This document shows positions 5,090-9,705 of a DNA stretch of 9,705 bases, piece after piece. Position 1 is the first letter of the stretch. Every line of letters begins with the position of its first letter. The position numbers were made by a program, and so were the translations under genes. Below the pieces are notes generated by a model, which had not been told where the DNA came from, ran no database searches, and worked only from the letters and a program-made list of their open reading frames with translations. Source of the DNA: JBBTVO01 sp038058335 (GTDB lineage: Bacteria > Patescibacteriota > Microgenomatia > Levybacterales > UBA12049); assembly GCA_038058335.1 (NCBI GenBank), contig JBBUBI010000017.1:1-9705 (forward strand). The letters are read 5' to 3'.

Positions 5090-5451
5090 TTTTTCTTCAC
5101 CTCCCTTCGACTTTTTATCTGTTTAAAAAATTGAGTATAGTTTTCGAGTGTTTCCTCGTTGGTACCCCAATAGGCGTGGTATTTCATGAGCCAATCCTGA
5201 AGGCCACGCAGAGACTTCCGATTGAGGGTAAGAAAATTGATCCTGCCGATTTTCCTGCGAATTATCAAACCCGCGCTTTCGAGTATTTTTATGTGCTTGT
5301 AAATTGCAGGCAAGGTGAGGCCTCTCATAGTAGCGAGTTGCTGTATAGAGTAAGGTTGCAGACCTAAAACGTAAATGATGTCTCGCCTGTGCTCATTGGC
5401 AAGGGCTTCAAAAACCCTGTCTAAATCTTGTGGGATGTGGGGCGTAGTCAT
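5086..5451 (-). CDS. ArsR-family winged-helix regulator (121 aa)
   Basis: An ArsR-like winged helix-turn-helix (DRVFEALANEHRRDIIYVL, then SIQQLATMRGLTLPAIYKHIKILESAGLI) is followed by the wing RRKIGRINFLTL and a Lys/Arg-rich tail. It lacks the CxC metal box of arsenic or cadmium sensors, so it belongs with the ArsR proteins found beside AHSA1/YCII-type genes rather than with metal regulators. The ATG at 5451 is chosen over an upstream TTG at 5481, because the predicted transcription start at about 5465 would lie downstream of that TTG. No ribosome binding site is evident and the leader is only about 14 nt. It is co-transcribed with the YCII gene and diverges from DUF1801, so it likely represses its own promoter and perhaps the divergent one. 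Confidence 0.88.
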   Translation of the reverse strand: MTTPHIPQDLDRVFEALANEHRRDIIYVLGLQPYSIQQLATMRGLTLPAIYKHIKILESAGLIIRRKIGRINFLTLNRKSLRGLQDWLMKYHAYWGTNEETLENYTQFFKQIKSRREVKKK

Positions 5452-5456
5452 AATAG

Positions 5457-5472
5457 TTAACTTCTGAGTTAA
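5457..5472 (-). promoter_or_regulatory. Candidate ArsR operator palindrome
   Basis: TTAACT (5457-5462) and AGTTAA (5467-5472) form an inverted repeat with a 4-nt spacer, placed between the -10 and the start codon of the ArsR gene. Position and symmetry suit autorepression, but the site has not been tested. Confidence 0.45.
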
Positions 5473-5499
5473 GTATATCAAGTATTATAATCTTGTCAA
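5472..5499 (-). promoter_or_regulatory. Promoter of the ArsR-YCII operon
   Basis: On the minus strand a perfect -35 TTGACA (5494-5499) is followed after 16 nt by TATACT (5472-5477), itself preceded by TGA, making an extended -10. The start point would be near 5465. Confidence 0.75.
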
Positions 5500-5570
5500 T
5501 CCGTTTAGTGAGTTTTATTGTATAATTACTTTGTGGCATATAGTGAGGAATTAGCAAACAGAGTAATACG

Positions 5571-5579
5571 TGCTATTTT
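5571..5579 (+). promoter_or_regulatory. Possible leaderless promoter of the DUF1801 gene
   Basis: TGC-TATTTT is an extended -10-like element ending 7 nt before the ATG at 5586. It lies inside the 14-bp near-palindrome GCTATT-TT-AATAGC (5572-5585), which abuts the start codon and could be an operator. A second -10, TATAAT at 5521-5526, has no matching -35 (TTGTCA is 22 nt away) and is an alternative. Confidence 0.4.
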
Positions 5580-5585
5580 AATAGC

Positions 5586-6023
5586 ATGACGAAGTTAAAT
5601 AAAAAATTCAATAATCCAGAAGTAGCTGCCGTTTTTTCCGCATATCCTATAAAATTTAGAACTAAATTAATGTTTTTGCGTCGGATCATTTTTGACACAG
5701 CAGCCAGAACAAAAGGGGTTGGAGAATTAGAAGAAGCTCTTAAATGGGGAGAGCCAAGCTATTTAACTCCCAAAACTAAAAGTGGAAGTACTGTAAGAAT
5801 AAACTGGAAAGAATCTTTAGGAAATGACTATGCAATTTATTTTAAATGCACAACAAATTTAGTTCCCACTTTCAAAAAATTCTACCCTGAATTTACTTAT
5901 GAAAAAAACAGGGCAATCCACTTCAGACTTAATGAGAAACTTCCAGTAAAAAAGTTAAGCCATTGTATCGGGCTTGCGCTAACATACCACCTAAGAAAGG
6001 GGTCACTAAAATATAAAACATGA
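5586..6023 (+). CDS. DUF1801 (YdhG-type) protein (145 aa)
   Basis: The sequence follows the DUF1801 pattern: FSAYPIKFRTKLMFLRRII near the N-terminus, VGELEEALKWGEPSYLTPKTKSGS with the family's KWGxPSY core (about residues 52-60), then STVRINWK, DYAIYFKCTTNLV, the NRAIHF strand and a C-terminal HCIGLALTYH helix. The function of the family is unknown. Length fits a single domain. There is no ribosome binding site, and the ATG directly follows a short palindrome and an extended -10-like element, so the mRNA may be leaderless. It overlaps the DUF1905 gene by 4 nt (ATGA), and the two domains are associated in other genomes, so these proteins probably act together. It diverges from the ArsR gene. 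Confidence 0.9.
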   Translation: MTKLNKKFNNPEVAAVFSAYPIKFRTKLMFLRRIIFDTAARTKGVGELEEALKWGEPSYLTPKTKSGSTVRINWKESLGNDYAIYFKCTTNLVPTFKKFYPEFTYEKNRAIHFRLNEKLPVKKLSHCIGLALTYHLRKGSLKYKT

Positions 6024-6301
6024 AATGGGACATTTCTTTTACGGGCACCGCGCAACGATTCCTCGGTCCTGGCGGCTGGATGTATGTTGCAGTACCAAAA
6101 AAACATACCGAAGAACTCAAGCTGCGAAGACACGCATGGGGTATGTACCCCATCACCGCGCATGTCGGCAAGACACATTGGAAAACTAAGCTTATGATGA
6201 AGAAAGGCGGCGACTTTTTTGTCGCACTTAAGGCGGCTGTGCGGAACAAAGAAAAACTGGATGTCGGTGATAGGGTGGCTGTTTCTTTTAGGTTAGAATA
6301 G
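6020..6301 (+). CDS. DUF1905 domain protein (93 aa)
   Basis: The features are WDISFTGTAQRFLGPGGWMYVAVPKKHTEEL at the N-terminus, a WGMYPITAHVGKTHWKTKL core, then GGDFFVALKAAVRNKEKLDVGDRVAVSFRLE, matching DUF1905 throughout: a small beta-barrel whose members often sit next to or fused with YdeI-like domains. Length is that of the isolated domain. It starts in an ATGA overlap with the upstream DUF1801 stop, so translation is coupled and no separate ribosome binding site is needed. Base composition is more GC-rich than in its two neighbours, possibly a hint of separate origin. The function is not known. Confidence 0.88.
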   Translation: MKWDISFTGTAQRFLGPGGWMYVAVPKKHTEELKLRRHAWGMYPITAHVGKTHWKTKLMMKKGGDFFVALKAAVRNKEKLDVGDRVAVSFRLE

Positions 6302-6358
6302 CTATAAACTTTTTAGAGCTGTCATCAATTAAAAAAGAATTTGCCGCCAAAGAAAAGT

Positions 6359-6766
6359 ATGGACACGAGGAAAATTAAATCAGAAGTATTGCAAGCTGAA
6401 AATGAATTGCTCACGGCCTTGCGAAGTGGCGAACTTATGAAGGGGGTGTCAATGCATCTTAACTCTTCTGATTATCGCAACATTTGGAATGGTGAAATAA
6501 AAACTTACGATATGCTTGAAACTCGAATAAAAATGGGGATGAAAAAGGGGTTAAAAAGTATTGATTACAGTGTCCAGACAAGAGACTTTATCTTTATCGA
6601 TAGTAACAATACTTTGGAAACAATAACGGCTACCGAAACAACTTCGATGAAAGATGGGAGTTCCGAAACATCAAGTGTAACAGCCATTTCAATTTTATGG
6701 CAGAGGATTGATAATAGCTGGCGGCTTGGACATTTACACGCTTCTGAACCACCTAAAGAGGATTGA
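6359..6766 (+). CDS. SnoaL/NTF2-like domain protein (135 aa)
   Basis: This is a small cone-fold protein of the NTF2/SnoaL type. An N-terminal helix (IKSEVLQAENELLTALRSG) is followed by a turn and strands (YRNIWNGEIKTYDML, YSVQTRDFIFID, NTLETITATETTSM, SVTAISILWQRIDNSWRLGHLHASE). The closing W-[RK]-x-x-HLHASE is typical of the SnoaL/DUF4440-like group. Members include enzymes and binding proteins, so no reaction can be assigned. The ATG at 6359 (MDTRKIKSE) is used, and an in-frame TTG at 6341 would add MPPKKS. Neither has a clear ribosome binding site. The gene lies 57 nt after DUF1905 on the same strand and may be the last gene of that operon. No T-run hairpin follows directly. Confidence 0.8.
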   Translation: MDTRKIKSEVLQAENELLTALRSGELMKGVSMHLNSSDYRNIWNGEIKTYDMLETRIKMGMKKGLKSIDYSVQTRDFIFIDSNNTLETITATETTSMKDGSSETSSVTAISILWQRIDNSWRLGHLHASEPPKED

Positions 6767-6839
6767 ATTCTTGGGCAGCCAAAGAAAAAAACTTGAAATC
6801 GTCCTTATTTAAGCTGTGCAAGGCTATAGTTAGGTTAGA

Positions 6840-6927
6840 AAACAGTTCAAACTCTTCGGCCCGCCAGCTGGCGGGTTAAGAACAAGCTCCATCCCAGATG
6901 GTCAGGTCTAAGGTAATTAAACTGTTT
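6840..6927 (+). other. Candidate folded element with a 16-bp GC palindrome
   Basis: AAACAGTT (6840-6847) and AACTGTTT (6920-6927) are complementary. Between them is the perfect 16-nt palindrome CCCGCCAGCTGGCGGG (6860-6875), and a CCATC-CCA-GATGG hairpin (about 6889-6901). This would form a three-way junction if transcribed. The GC palindrome stands out in an AT-rich gap and may be a dispersed repeat or half of a REP-like element. No gene is seen in 6767-7203 apart from this element, the promoters and the RNA described separately. Confidence 0.4.
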
Positions 6928-6974
6928 GGTAATTTATGGCAGCTTGATATTGCTTAAAAATAATTTGCCAATTC

Positions 6975-7003
6975 TTGAGCGTCTCGATAAATTCCTCTAT
7001 AAT
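6975..7003 (+). promoter_or_regulatory. Sigma-70-type promoter upstream of the cysS-like gene
   Basis: TTGAGC (6975-6980), a 17-nt spacer and TATAAT (6998-7003) form a near-consensus promoter. Its transcript would begin near 7010, run through the structured element at 7100-7188 and reach the cysS-like gene at 7204. Confidence 0.6.
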
Positions 7004-7066
7004 GGAGTTCGTAAGAATCAAATCGTGGGTCACAAATTTTGGTATACTTTGACACTATTTGTAATG

Positions 7067-7095
7067 TTGACATGTGCGTAACAAAAGAGTAAAGT
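7067..7095 (+). promoter_or_regulatory. Possible promoter of the structured RNA
   Basis: A perfect TTGACA (7067-7072) is followed by a 17-nt spacer and TAAAGT (7090-7095), a weak -10. Its start point would be about 7102, next to the 5' end of the folded element. Confidence 0.45.
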
Positions 7096-7099
7096 ATAG

Positions 7100-7188
7100 A
7101 AACCCTCTAATACGCAAGTATTAGAACGGCAGGAAAATCCTCCGCAAGGAAGATGGCCCCGAAAAGACCCTAGCAATAGGGTTTTTTT
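7100..7188 (+). ncRNA. Candidate structured RNA or attenuator before the cysS-like gene
   Basis: Three hairpins each end in a GCAA tetraloop: TCTAATAC-GCAA-GTATTAGA (7106-7125, 8 bp), TCC-GCAA-GGA (7141-7150) and ACCCTA-GCAA-TAGGGT (7167-7182), the last with a T-run to 7188. In addition AAACCCT (7100-7106) can pair with AGGGTTT (7178-7184), which would disrupt the terminator stem. An AGGA-AAA-TCCT pairing (7131-7141) competes with TCCT-CCGCA-AGGA (7138-7150). Mutually exclusive pairings and a final terminator suggest a cis-acting attenuator or riboswitch, or a stand-alone small RNA. It does not show T-box or SRP signatures. Confidence 0.5.
7162..7188 (+). terminator. Intrinsic terminator before the cysS-like gene
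   Basis: ACCCTA-GCAA-TAGGGT forms a 6-bp stem with a GNRA loop followed by seven T. The flanking AAAAG can pair with the T-run, lengthening the stem. The next gene starts 15 nt after the T-run, so the terminator must be read through, or a nearer start used, for that gene to be expressed. Confidence 0.8.
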
Positions 7189-7203
7189 GCGCCTGATTTA
7201 ATT

Positions 7204-8367
7204 ATGCTGTCATTGTACAATTCCCTATCACAAAAGAAAGAAATATTTGAACCTCTTAGGAAAACTGAAGTTTCGATTTACGTATGCGGAATTACTCCAT
7301 ATGATACTACCCACTTGGGACATGCTTTTGTCTATATTTCGTTTGACGTGCTGATGCGTTTCCTAAAGCACAAAGGATACAAAGTTAATTACGTTCAGAA
7401 CGTCACAGACATTGATGATGATATTCTGAAAAAAGCAAAAGAGGAAAAAAGAGACTGGAAAGAGCTCGGAAATTATTGGACAGAAATATTTCTTAATGAT
7501 CTCAAAGCGCTTAATGTTCTCCTCCCTACTCATTACACAAAAGCAACGGATTCAATCGATGAGATGATAAATATAATCGAAGATTTACTCAGCAAGAAGT
7601 TTGCATACAAAAGTAATGGGAATATTTATTTTGATATATCAAAAGACAAGGATTATGGACATTTGTCGAAGTATACTGATGAACAAATGAGACTTCTTCT
7701 TAGGGAGCGCGGAGGAGATCCGGACGATCCTAACAAGAAAAACGCTCTTGATTTTGTTTTGTGGCAAAAATCGAACAATGAGGAGCCCTCATGGCCCTTC
7801 GACTCCGCTCAGGGTATGATAGATGGAAGGCCTGGTTGGCACATTGAATGTTCTGCGATGATTCATAAATATCTGGGTAAACAGATCGATATTCATGGAG
7901 GCGGTAAGGATCTTATATATCCTCATCATGAAAGTGAAATTGCTCAATCAGAGAATTATACCGGCAAGAAGCCTTTTGTAAAATACTGGATGCATATTGC
8001 AATGGTAATGTCATGCGGTGAGAAGATGTCAAAATCTTTAGGAAATTTAGTAATGGTGAGGGATTTGCTCAAAATGTATTCGGCAAATGAAATAAGATGG
8101 TATCTTCTTTCTCACCACTACAGAAATCCATGGGAGTATATGGAATCTGATCTTGAGGAATCAGCGGGAATTGTAAGAAAAATATTGATAGAAGAAAAGA
8201 ACGCAAGCAAACAGCTGACAAGCGATGATATGAAAAAAATTACAGAACTTGTTGAAGACGATCTGAATACGCCACGAGCGCTTGAGTTTATAAAAGTATT
8301 ATCTTCAAGGGGAATTAAGGTGCGAGGAATTCTTAGGATTTTAGGATTTCATGTGCCTGAAAATTGA
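7204..8367 (+). CDS. cysS: Cysteinyl-tRNA synthetase-like / MshC-like ligase (387 aa)
   Basis: This is a class I aminoacyl-tRNA synthetase catalytic domain that activates cysteine with ATP. The sequence shows the HIGH-type HLGH (37-40), the KMSKS loop (274-278), and the zinc ligands C28, C216, H241 and E245 in the WHIECSAM and HGGGKDLIYPHHESE contexts. The protein is about 70 residues shorter than the usual CysRS of about 460 and ends soon after the helical bundle. The YVCGITPYDTTHLGHAFVY block resembles MshC (cysteine ligase of mycothiol synthesis) more than standard CysRS, whose motif is CGPTVY-x4-HIG. I nevertheless expect tRNA charging, since each bacterium needs CysRS. Residues 198-204 (PFDSAQG) come from an in-frame palindromic repeat. 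The gene follows a terminator and a structured element, and no ribosome binding site is evident. Confidence 0.85.
   Translation: MLSLYNSLSQKKEIFEPLRKTEVSIYVCGITPYDTTHLGHAFVYISFDVLMRFLKHKGYKVNYVQNVTDIDDDILKKAKEEKRDWKELGNYWTEIFLNDLKALNVLLPTHYTKATDSIDEMINIIEDLLSKKFAYKSNGNIYFDISKDKDYGHLSKYTDEQMRLLLRERGGDPDDPNKKNALDFVLWQKSNNEEPSWPFDSAQGMIDGRPGWHIECSAMIHKYLGKQIDIHGGGKDLIYPHHESEIAQSENYTGKKPFVKYWMHIAMVMSCGEKMSKSLGNLVMVRDLLKMYSANEIRWYLLSHHYRNPWEYMESDLEESAGIVRKILIEEKNASKQLTSDDMKKITELVEDDLNTPRALEFIKVLSSRGIKVRGILRILGFHVPEN
7795..7814 (+). repeat. Palindromic repeat inserted in the cysS-like gene
   Basis: CCCTTCGACTCCGCTCAGGG is an imperfect inverted repeat (CCCT...AGGG ends). I recall this element as dispersed in many CPR and other bacterial genomes, where it is translated as FDSAQG. 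Here it is read in frame as PFDSAQG between EPSW and GRPGWHIEC, where CysRS proteins normally have about five residues. Confidence 0.7.
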
Positions 8368-8376
8368 GGCTAAATA

Positions 8377-8385
8377 TGGTATAAT
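8377..8385 (+). promoter_or_regulatory. Extended -10 promoter of the YkuK-family gene
   Basis: TGG-TATAAT is a perfect extended -10, 10 nt before the ATG at 8395. Its expected start point is about 8392, so the mRNA would carry at most a few leader bases. No good -35 is seen. It begins 10 nt after the cysS-like stop. Confidence 0.7.
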
Positions 8386-8394
8386 TACCAAAAT

Positions 8395-8916
8395 ATGGAC
8401 GAGAGTCATGACAGGAACGGACTTTATCAAAGCATTACCCACGGACAGCTTAAGATTGAAGAAGTAATTACTTTTATTAAATCATTTCTTGAGGAAGATT
8501 CAAAAGCAGAATATAGCCTTGTAATCGGAACAGACTCGCATGAAAAGAGCGGTCCGAAGAACGGTACGAAAACAATAAGTTTAGTTACCGCAATTCTTGT
8601 ACACCGCAAGGGAACAGGAGGAAAATACTTCTGGAAGAGATTTACAATCACAAATATCCATAGTCTTCGCGAGAAAATTTATGCAGAGACGATGGGGTCG
8701 CTTGATTTTGCTTCAACATTCGTCCCCTTGCTTAAAAAACACTTGAATGGAAAAATGCCCGAGTATAATCTCGAAATTCATATTGATGTTGGAGAGCACG
8801 GAGACACAAGAGACATGATCAAAGAGGTTGTTGGTATGGTAACTGGTAATGGATATGTCGCCAAAACCAAGCCTGAGGCTTACGGAGCATCGTATGTGGC
8901 AGACAAGCACACATAA
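8395..8916 (+). CDS. YkuK-family (DUF458) RNase H-like protein (173 aa)
   Basis: The sequence matches the YkuK/DUF458 family, predicted to have an RNase H fold. It begins with ITHGQLKIEEVITFI, then VIGTDSH with the first acidic residue D47, then a strand and helix region SLREKIYAETM (E98), the IHIDVGEHGDTRDMIKEVVGMVTGNGY block with D131, and a C-terminal PEAYGASYVADKHT with D170. These acidic residues could form a metal site, but nuclease activity has not been shown for the family as far as I know. The length is normal. An apparently leaderless start follows an extended -10 in the 27-nt gap after the cysS-like gene, so it has its own promoter. The metallopeptidase gene follows after 36 nt of AT-rich sequence. 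Confidence 0.88.
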   Translation: MDESHDRNGLYQSITHGQLKIEEVITFIKSFLEEDSKAEYSLVIGTDSHEKSGPKNGTKTISLVTAILVHRKGTGGKYFWKRFTITNIHSLREKIYAETMGSLDFASTFVPLLKKHLNGKMPEYNLEIHIDVGEHGDTRDMIKEVVGMVTGNGYVAKTKPEAYGASYVADKHT

Positions 8917-8952
8917 AATAAATCAAAAGTAAAAACTTAAAAGTCAAAATAA

Positions 8953-9342
8953 ATGAAAGCAAAAAAACTGGAATGGACAGAAGCAAAGGATGTAAGAAAA
9001 GAATTAAAAAAAATTACTAAAGCTTTAGACTTTTCTCATATAGACACTTCAAGGATCTTCTGCTATCGAACGGAGGGCAGCAAGGCAAGGGCTTATGCCA
9101 GAATTTGGGCTATGCCGAAGATATTTCAAAATGCATTGGGAATAAAACCTGCTTACGTTATTGAAGTTCTTTCAAAGTATTATGATCGACTAAATGAAGA
9201 CGGGAAGTCTGAGGCGATAATTCATGAGCTATTGCATATTCCAAAAAATTTCTCAGGCGCACTGCTCTCTCACAGGGGACAAAAAAGACATATTGGGCAT
9301 GATGCAAATGCTTTGCTCAAAAAATATAAAAACTCGAAATGA
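8953..9342 (+). CDS. Putative metallopeptidase, phage-metallopeptidase type (129 aa)
   Basis: The zinc motif HELLH (91-95) in the context AIIHELLHIPKNFSGALLSHRG fits the putative metallopeptidase family also seen in phages and archaea. H107 is a likely third ligand, with H113 and H116 as alternatives. Upstream is the conserved SKARAYARIWAMPKIFQNALGIKPAYVIEV stretch. The protein is small and shows no signal peptide or membrane segment, so it would act in the cytoplasm on an unknown substrate. The ATG at 8953 has no clear ribosome binding site in an A-rich leader. It overlaps the following holA-like gene by 4 nt (ATGA), so the two are co-translated. The link between this peptidase and a replication subunit may be only operon organisation. 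Confidence 0.82.
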   Translation: MKAKKLEWTEAKDVRKELKKITKALDFSHIDTSRIFCYRTEGSKARAYARIWAMPKIFQNALGIKPAYVIEVLSKYYDRLNEDGKSEAIIHELLHIPKNFSGALLSHRGQKRHIGHDANALLKKYKNSK

Positions 9343-9705
9343 TTACCATAATCCACGGAGACAATGTCGCCGAGTCACGAGAACAATTTTTTCAACTGAA
9401 ATCAGAAATGAAAAATCCACTTAGCATGGAAGGGTCAAGCCTTGATCAAAATCAGCTATTAAATTTTTTTGAGAGCACGGATATGTTCTTTACAGAAAAG
9501 AATCTGACAGTTGAAAATTTTCTTTCAAAAAACAAGCAGAGCAAGAAGCTTGACGTGATTGTTGAAATATTTAACAAAAATTCTAAAAATACAAATATTT
9601 TATTTTGGGAAGAAAAAGAACTCACACTGAAAACTCTAAATAGCTTTCCGAATGCGCAGATTCAAGGATTTAAAATTCCAAAAATTATTTTTAATTTTCT
9701 TGACG
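9339..9705 (+). CDS. holA: DNA polymerase III delta subunit-like, 5' part (at least 122 aa)
   Basis: The ATG at 9339 overlaps the metallopeptidase stop (ATGA) and opens a frame that runs off the right edge. It begins MITIIHGDNVAESREQF, similar to the MI-x-[IV]-HG-[DE]-[DN] start of CPR-type HolA proteins. It continues with SSLDQNQLLNFFESTDMFF, then a predicted strand NTNILFWEEKELT and IPKIIFNFLD, the expected N-terminal domain of the clamp-loader delta subunit. Delta contacts and opens the sliding clamp. The identification rests on pattern resemblance, and the first 122 residues cannot prove the whole protein. The upstream ATGA overlap suggests an operon with the metallopeptidase. Confidence 0.72.
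   Translation, partial: MITIIHGDNVAESREQFFQLKSEMKNPLSMEGSSLDQNQLLNFFESTDMFFTEKNLTVENFLSKNKQSKKLDVIVEIFNKNSKNTNILFWEEKELTLKTLNSFPNAQIQGFKIPKIIFNFLD

Noticed and set aside
7003..7053. A 16-codon plus-strand ORF (MEFVRIKSWVTNF...)
   Set aside because: Its ATG overlaps the last base of the predicted -10 element, so it would lie upstream of the transcript start. No other support.
7126..7160. SRP RNA domain IV resemblance (GGCAGG ... GGAAGATGGCC)
   Set aside because: The CAGG does not directly precede the apical stem and the 3' AGCAG of SRP is absent. The whole element is three hairpins, not one long rod.
7100..7188. T-box leader for cysteine
   Set aside because: No T-box consensus (UGGNACCGCG-like) and no specifier stem; the element is also too short.
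1..9705. Alternative genetic code with UGA as glycine (Gracilibacteria type)
   Set aside because: TGA ends several genes at the expected place, such as the cysS-like, metallopeptidase and ArsR-type genes, and no gene needs UGA read-through.

Overview
This window most likely comes from a Patescibacteria (CPR) genome, possibly of the Microgenomates group. That is inferred from several features seen together: low GC, compact gene packing, a shortened class I cysteinyl-tRNA-ligase-like protein, a divergent HolA-like start, an in-frame palindromic repeat encoding FDSAQG, and several genes that look leaderless. TGA ends several genes normally, so there is no sign of the UGA-to-glycine code. The placement rests on recognition, not on a search.

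Left part (1-4401). The 3' part of a tRNA-Glu(UUC) opens the window. Then comes a long minus-strand cluster, read from right to left: a Crp/Fnr-type regulator, an unannotated 55-residue ORF, two paralogous membrane-anchored thioredoxin-fold proteins, a fusion of a CcdA-type membrane electron carrier with a DUF3179 domain, a GDCCVxC cysteine-rich protein, a YruB-type glutaredoxin and a 55-residue C2H2 zinc-finger microprotein. Genes overlap or nearly touch, and three of them start behind strong GGAGG/GGGG-type ribosome binding sites. The set looks like a thiol-disulfide relay: cytoplasmic thiol proteins, a membrane conduit, and external thioredoxins plus DUF3179. The substrate is unknown.

Middle (4333-4798). 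This gene-free stretch holds a minus-strand terminator, a 9-bp inverted repeat about 155 nt apart, and a compact candidate sRNA gene (extended -10 promoter, 57-nt RNA ending in a hairpin plus T-run). A further 12-bp hairpin sits beyond it.

4799-6766. A minus-strand ArsR-type regulator and a YCII-domain protein share an ATGA overlap. They diverge from a plus-strand run of DUF1801, DUF1905 and SnoaL/NTF2-like proteins. The shared intergenic region carries a good promoter, and a palindrome that could be the ArsR operator.

Right part (6767-9705). A 437-nt gap carries a GC-rich palindrome within an 8-bp inverted repeat, two promoter-like sequences and a candidate structured RNA ending in an intrinsic terminator just before a cysS/mshC-like gene. 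Then follow a YkuK-family RNase H-like protein behind an extended -10 (apparently leaderless), a putative metallopeptidase and the start of a DNA polymerase III delta subunit gene cut by the window edge.

Most interesting points: the CcdA-DUF3179 fusion within the thiol cluster, two candidate small RNAs with promoter and terminator in place, the MshC-like features of the cysteine ligase with a repeat inserted in it, and recurrent leaderless promoters.
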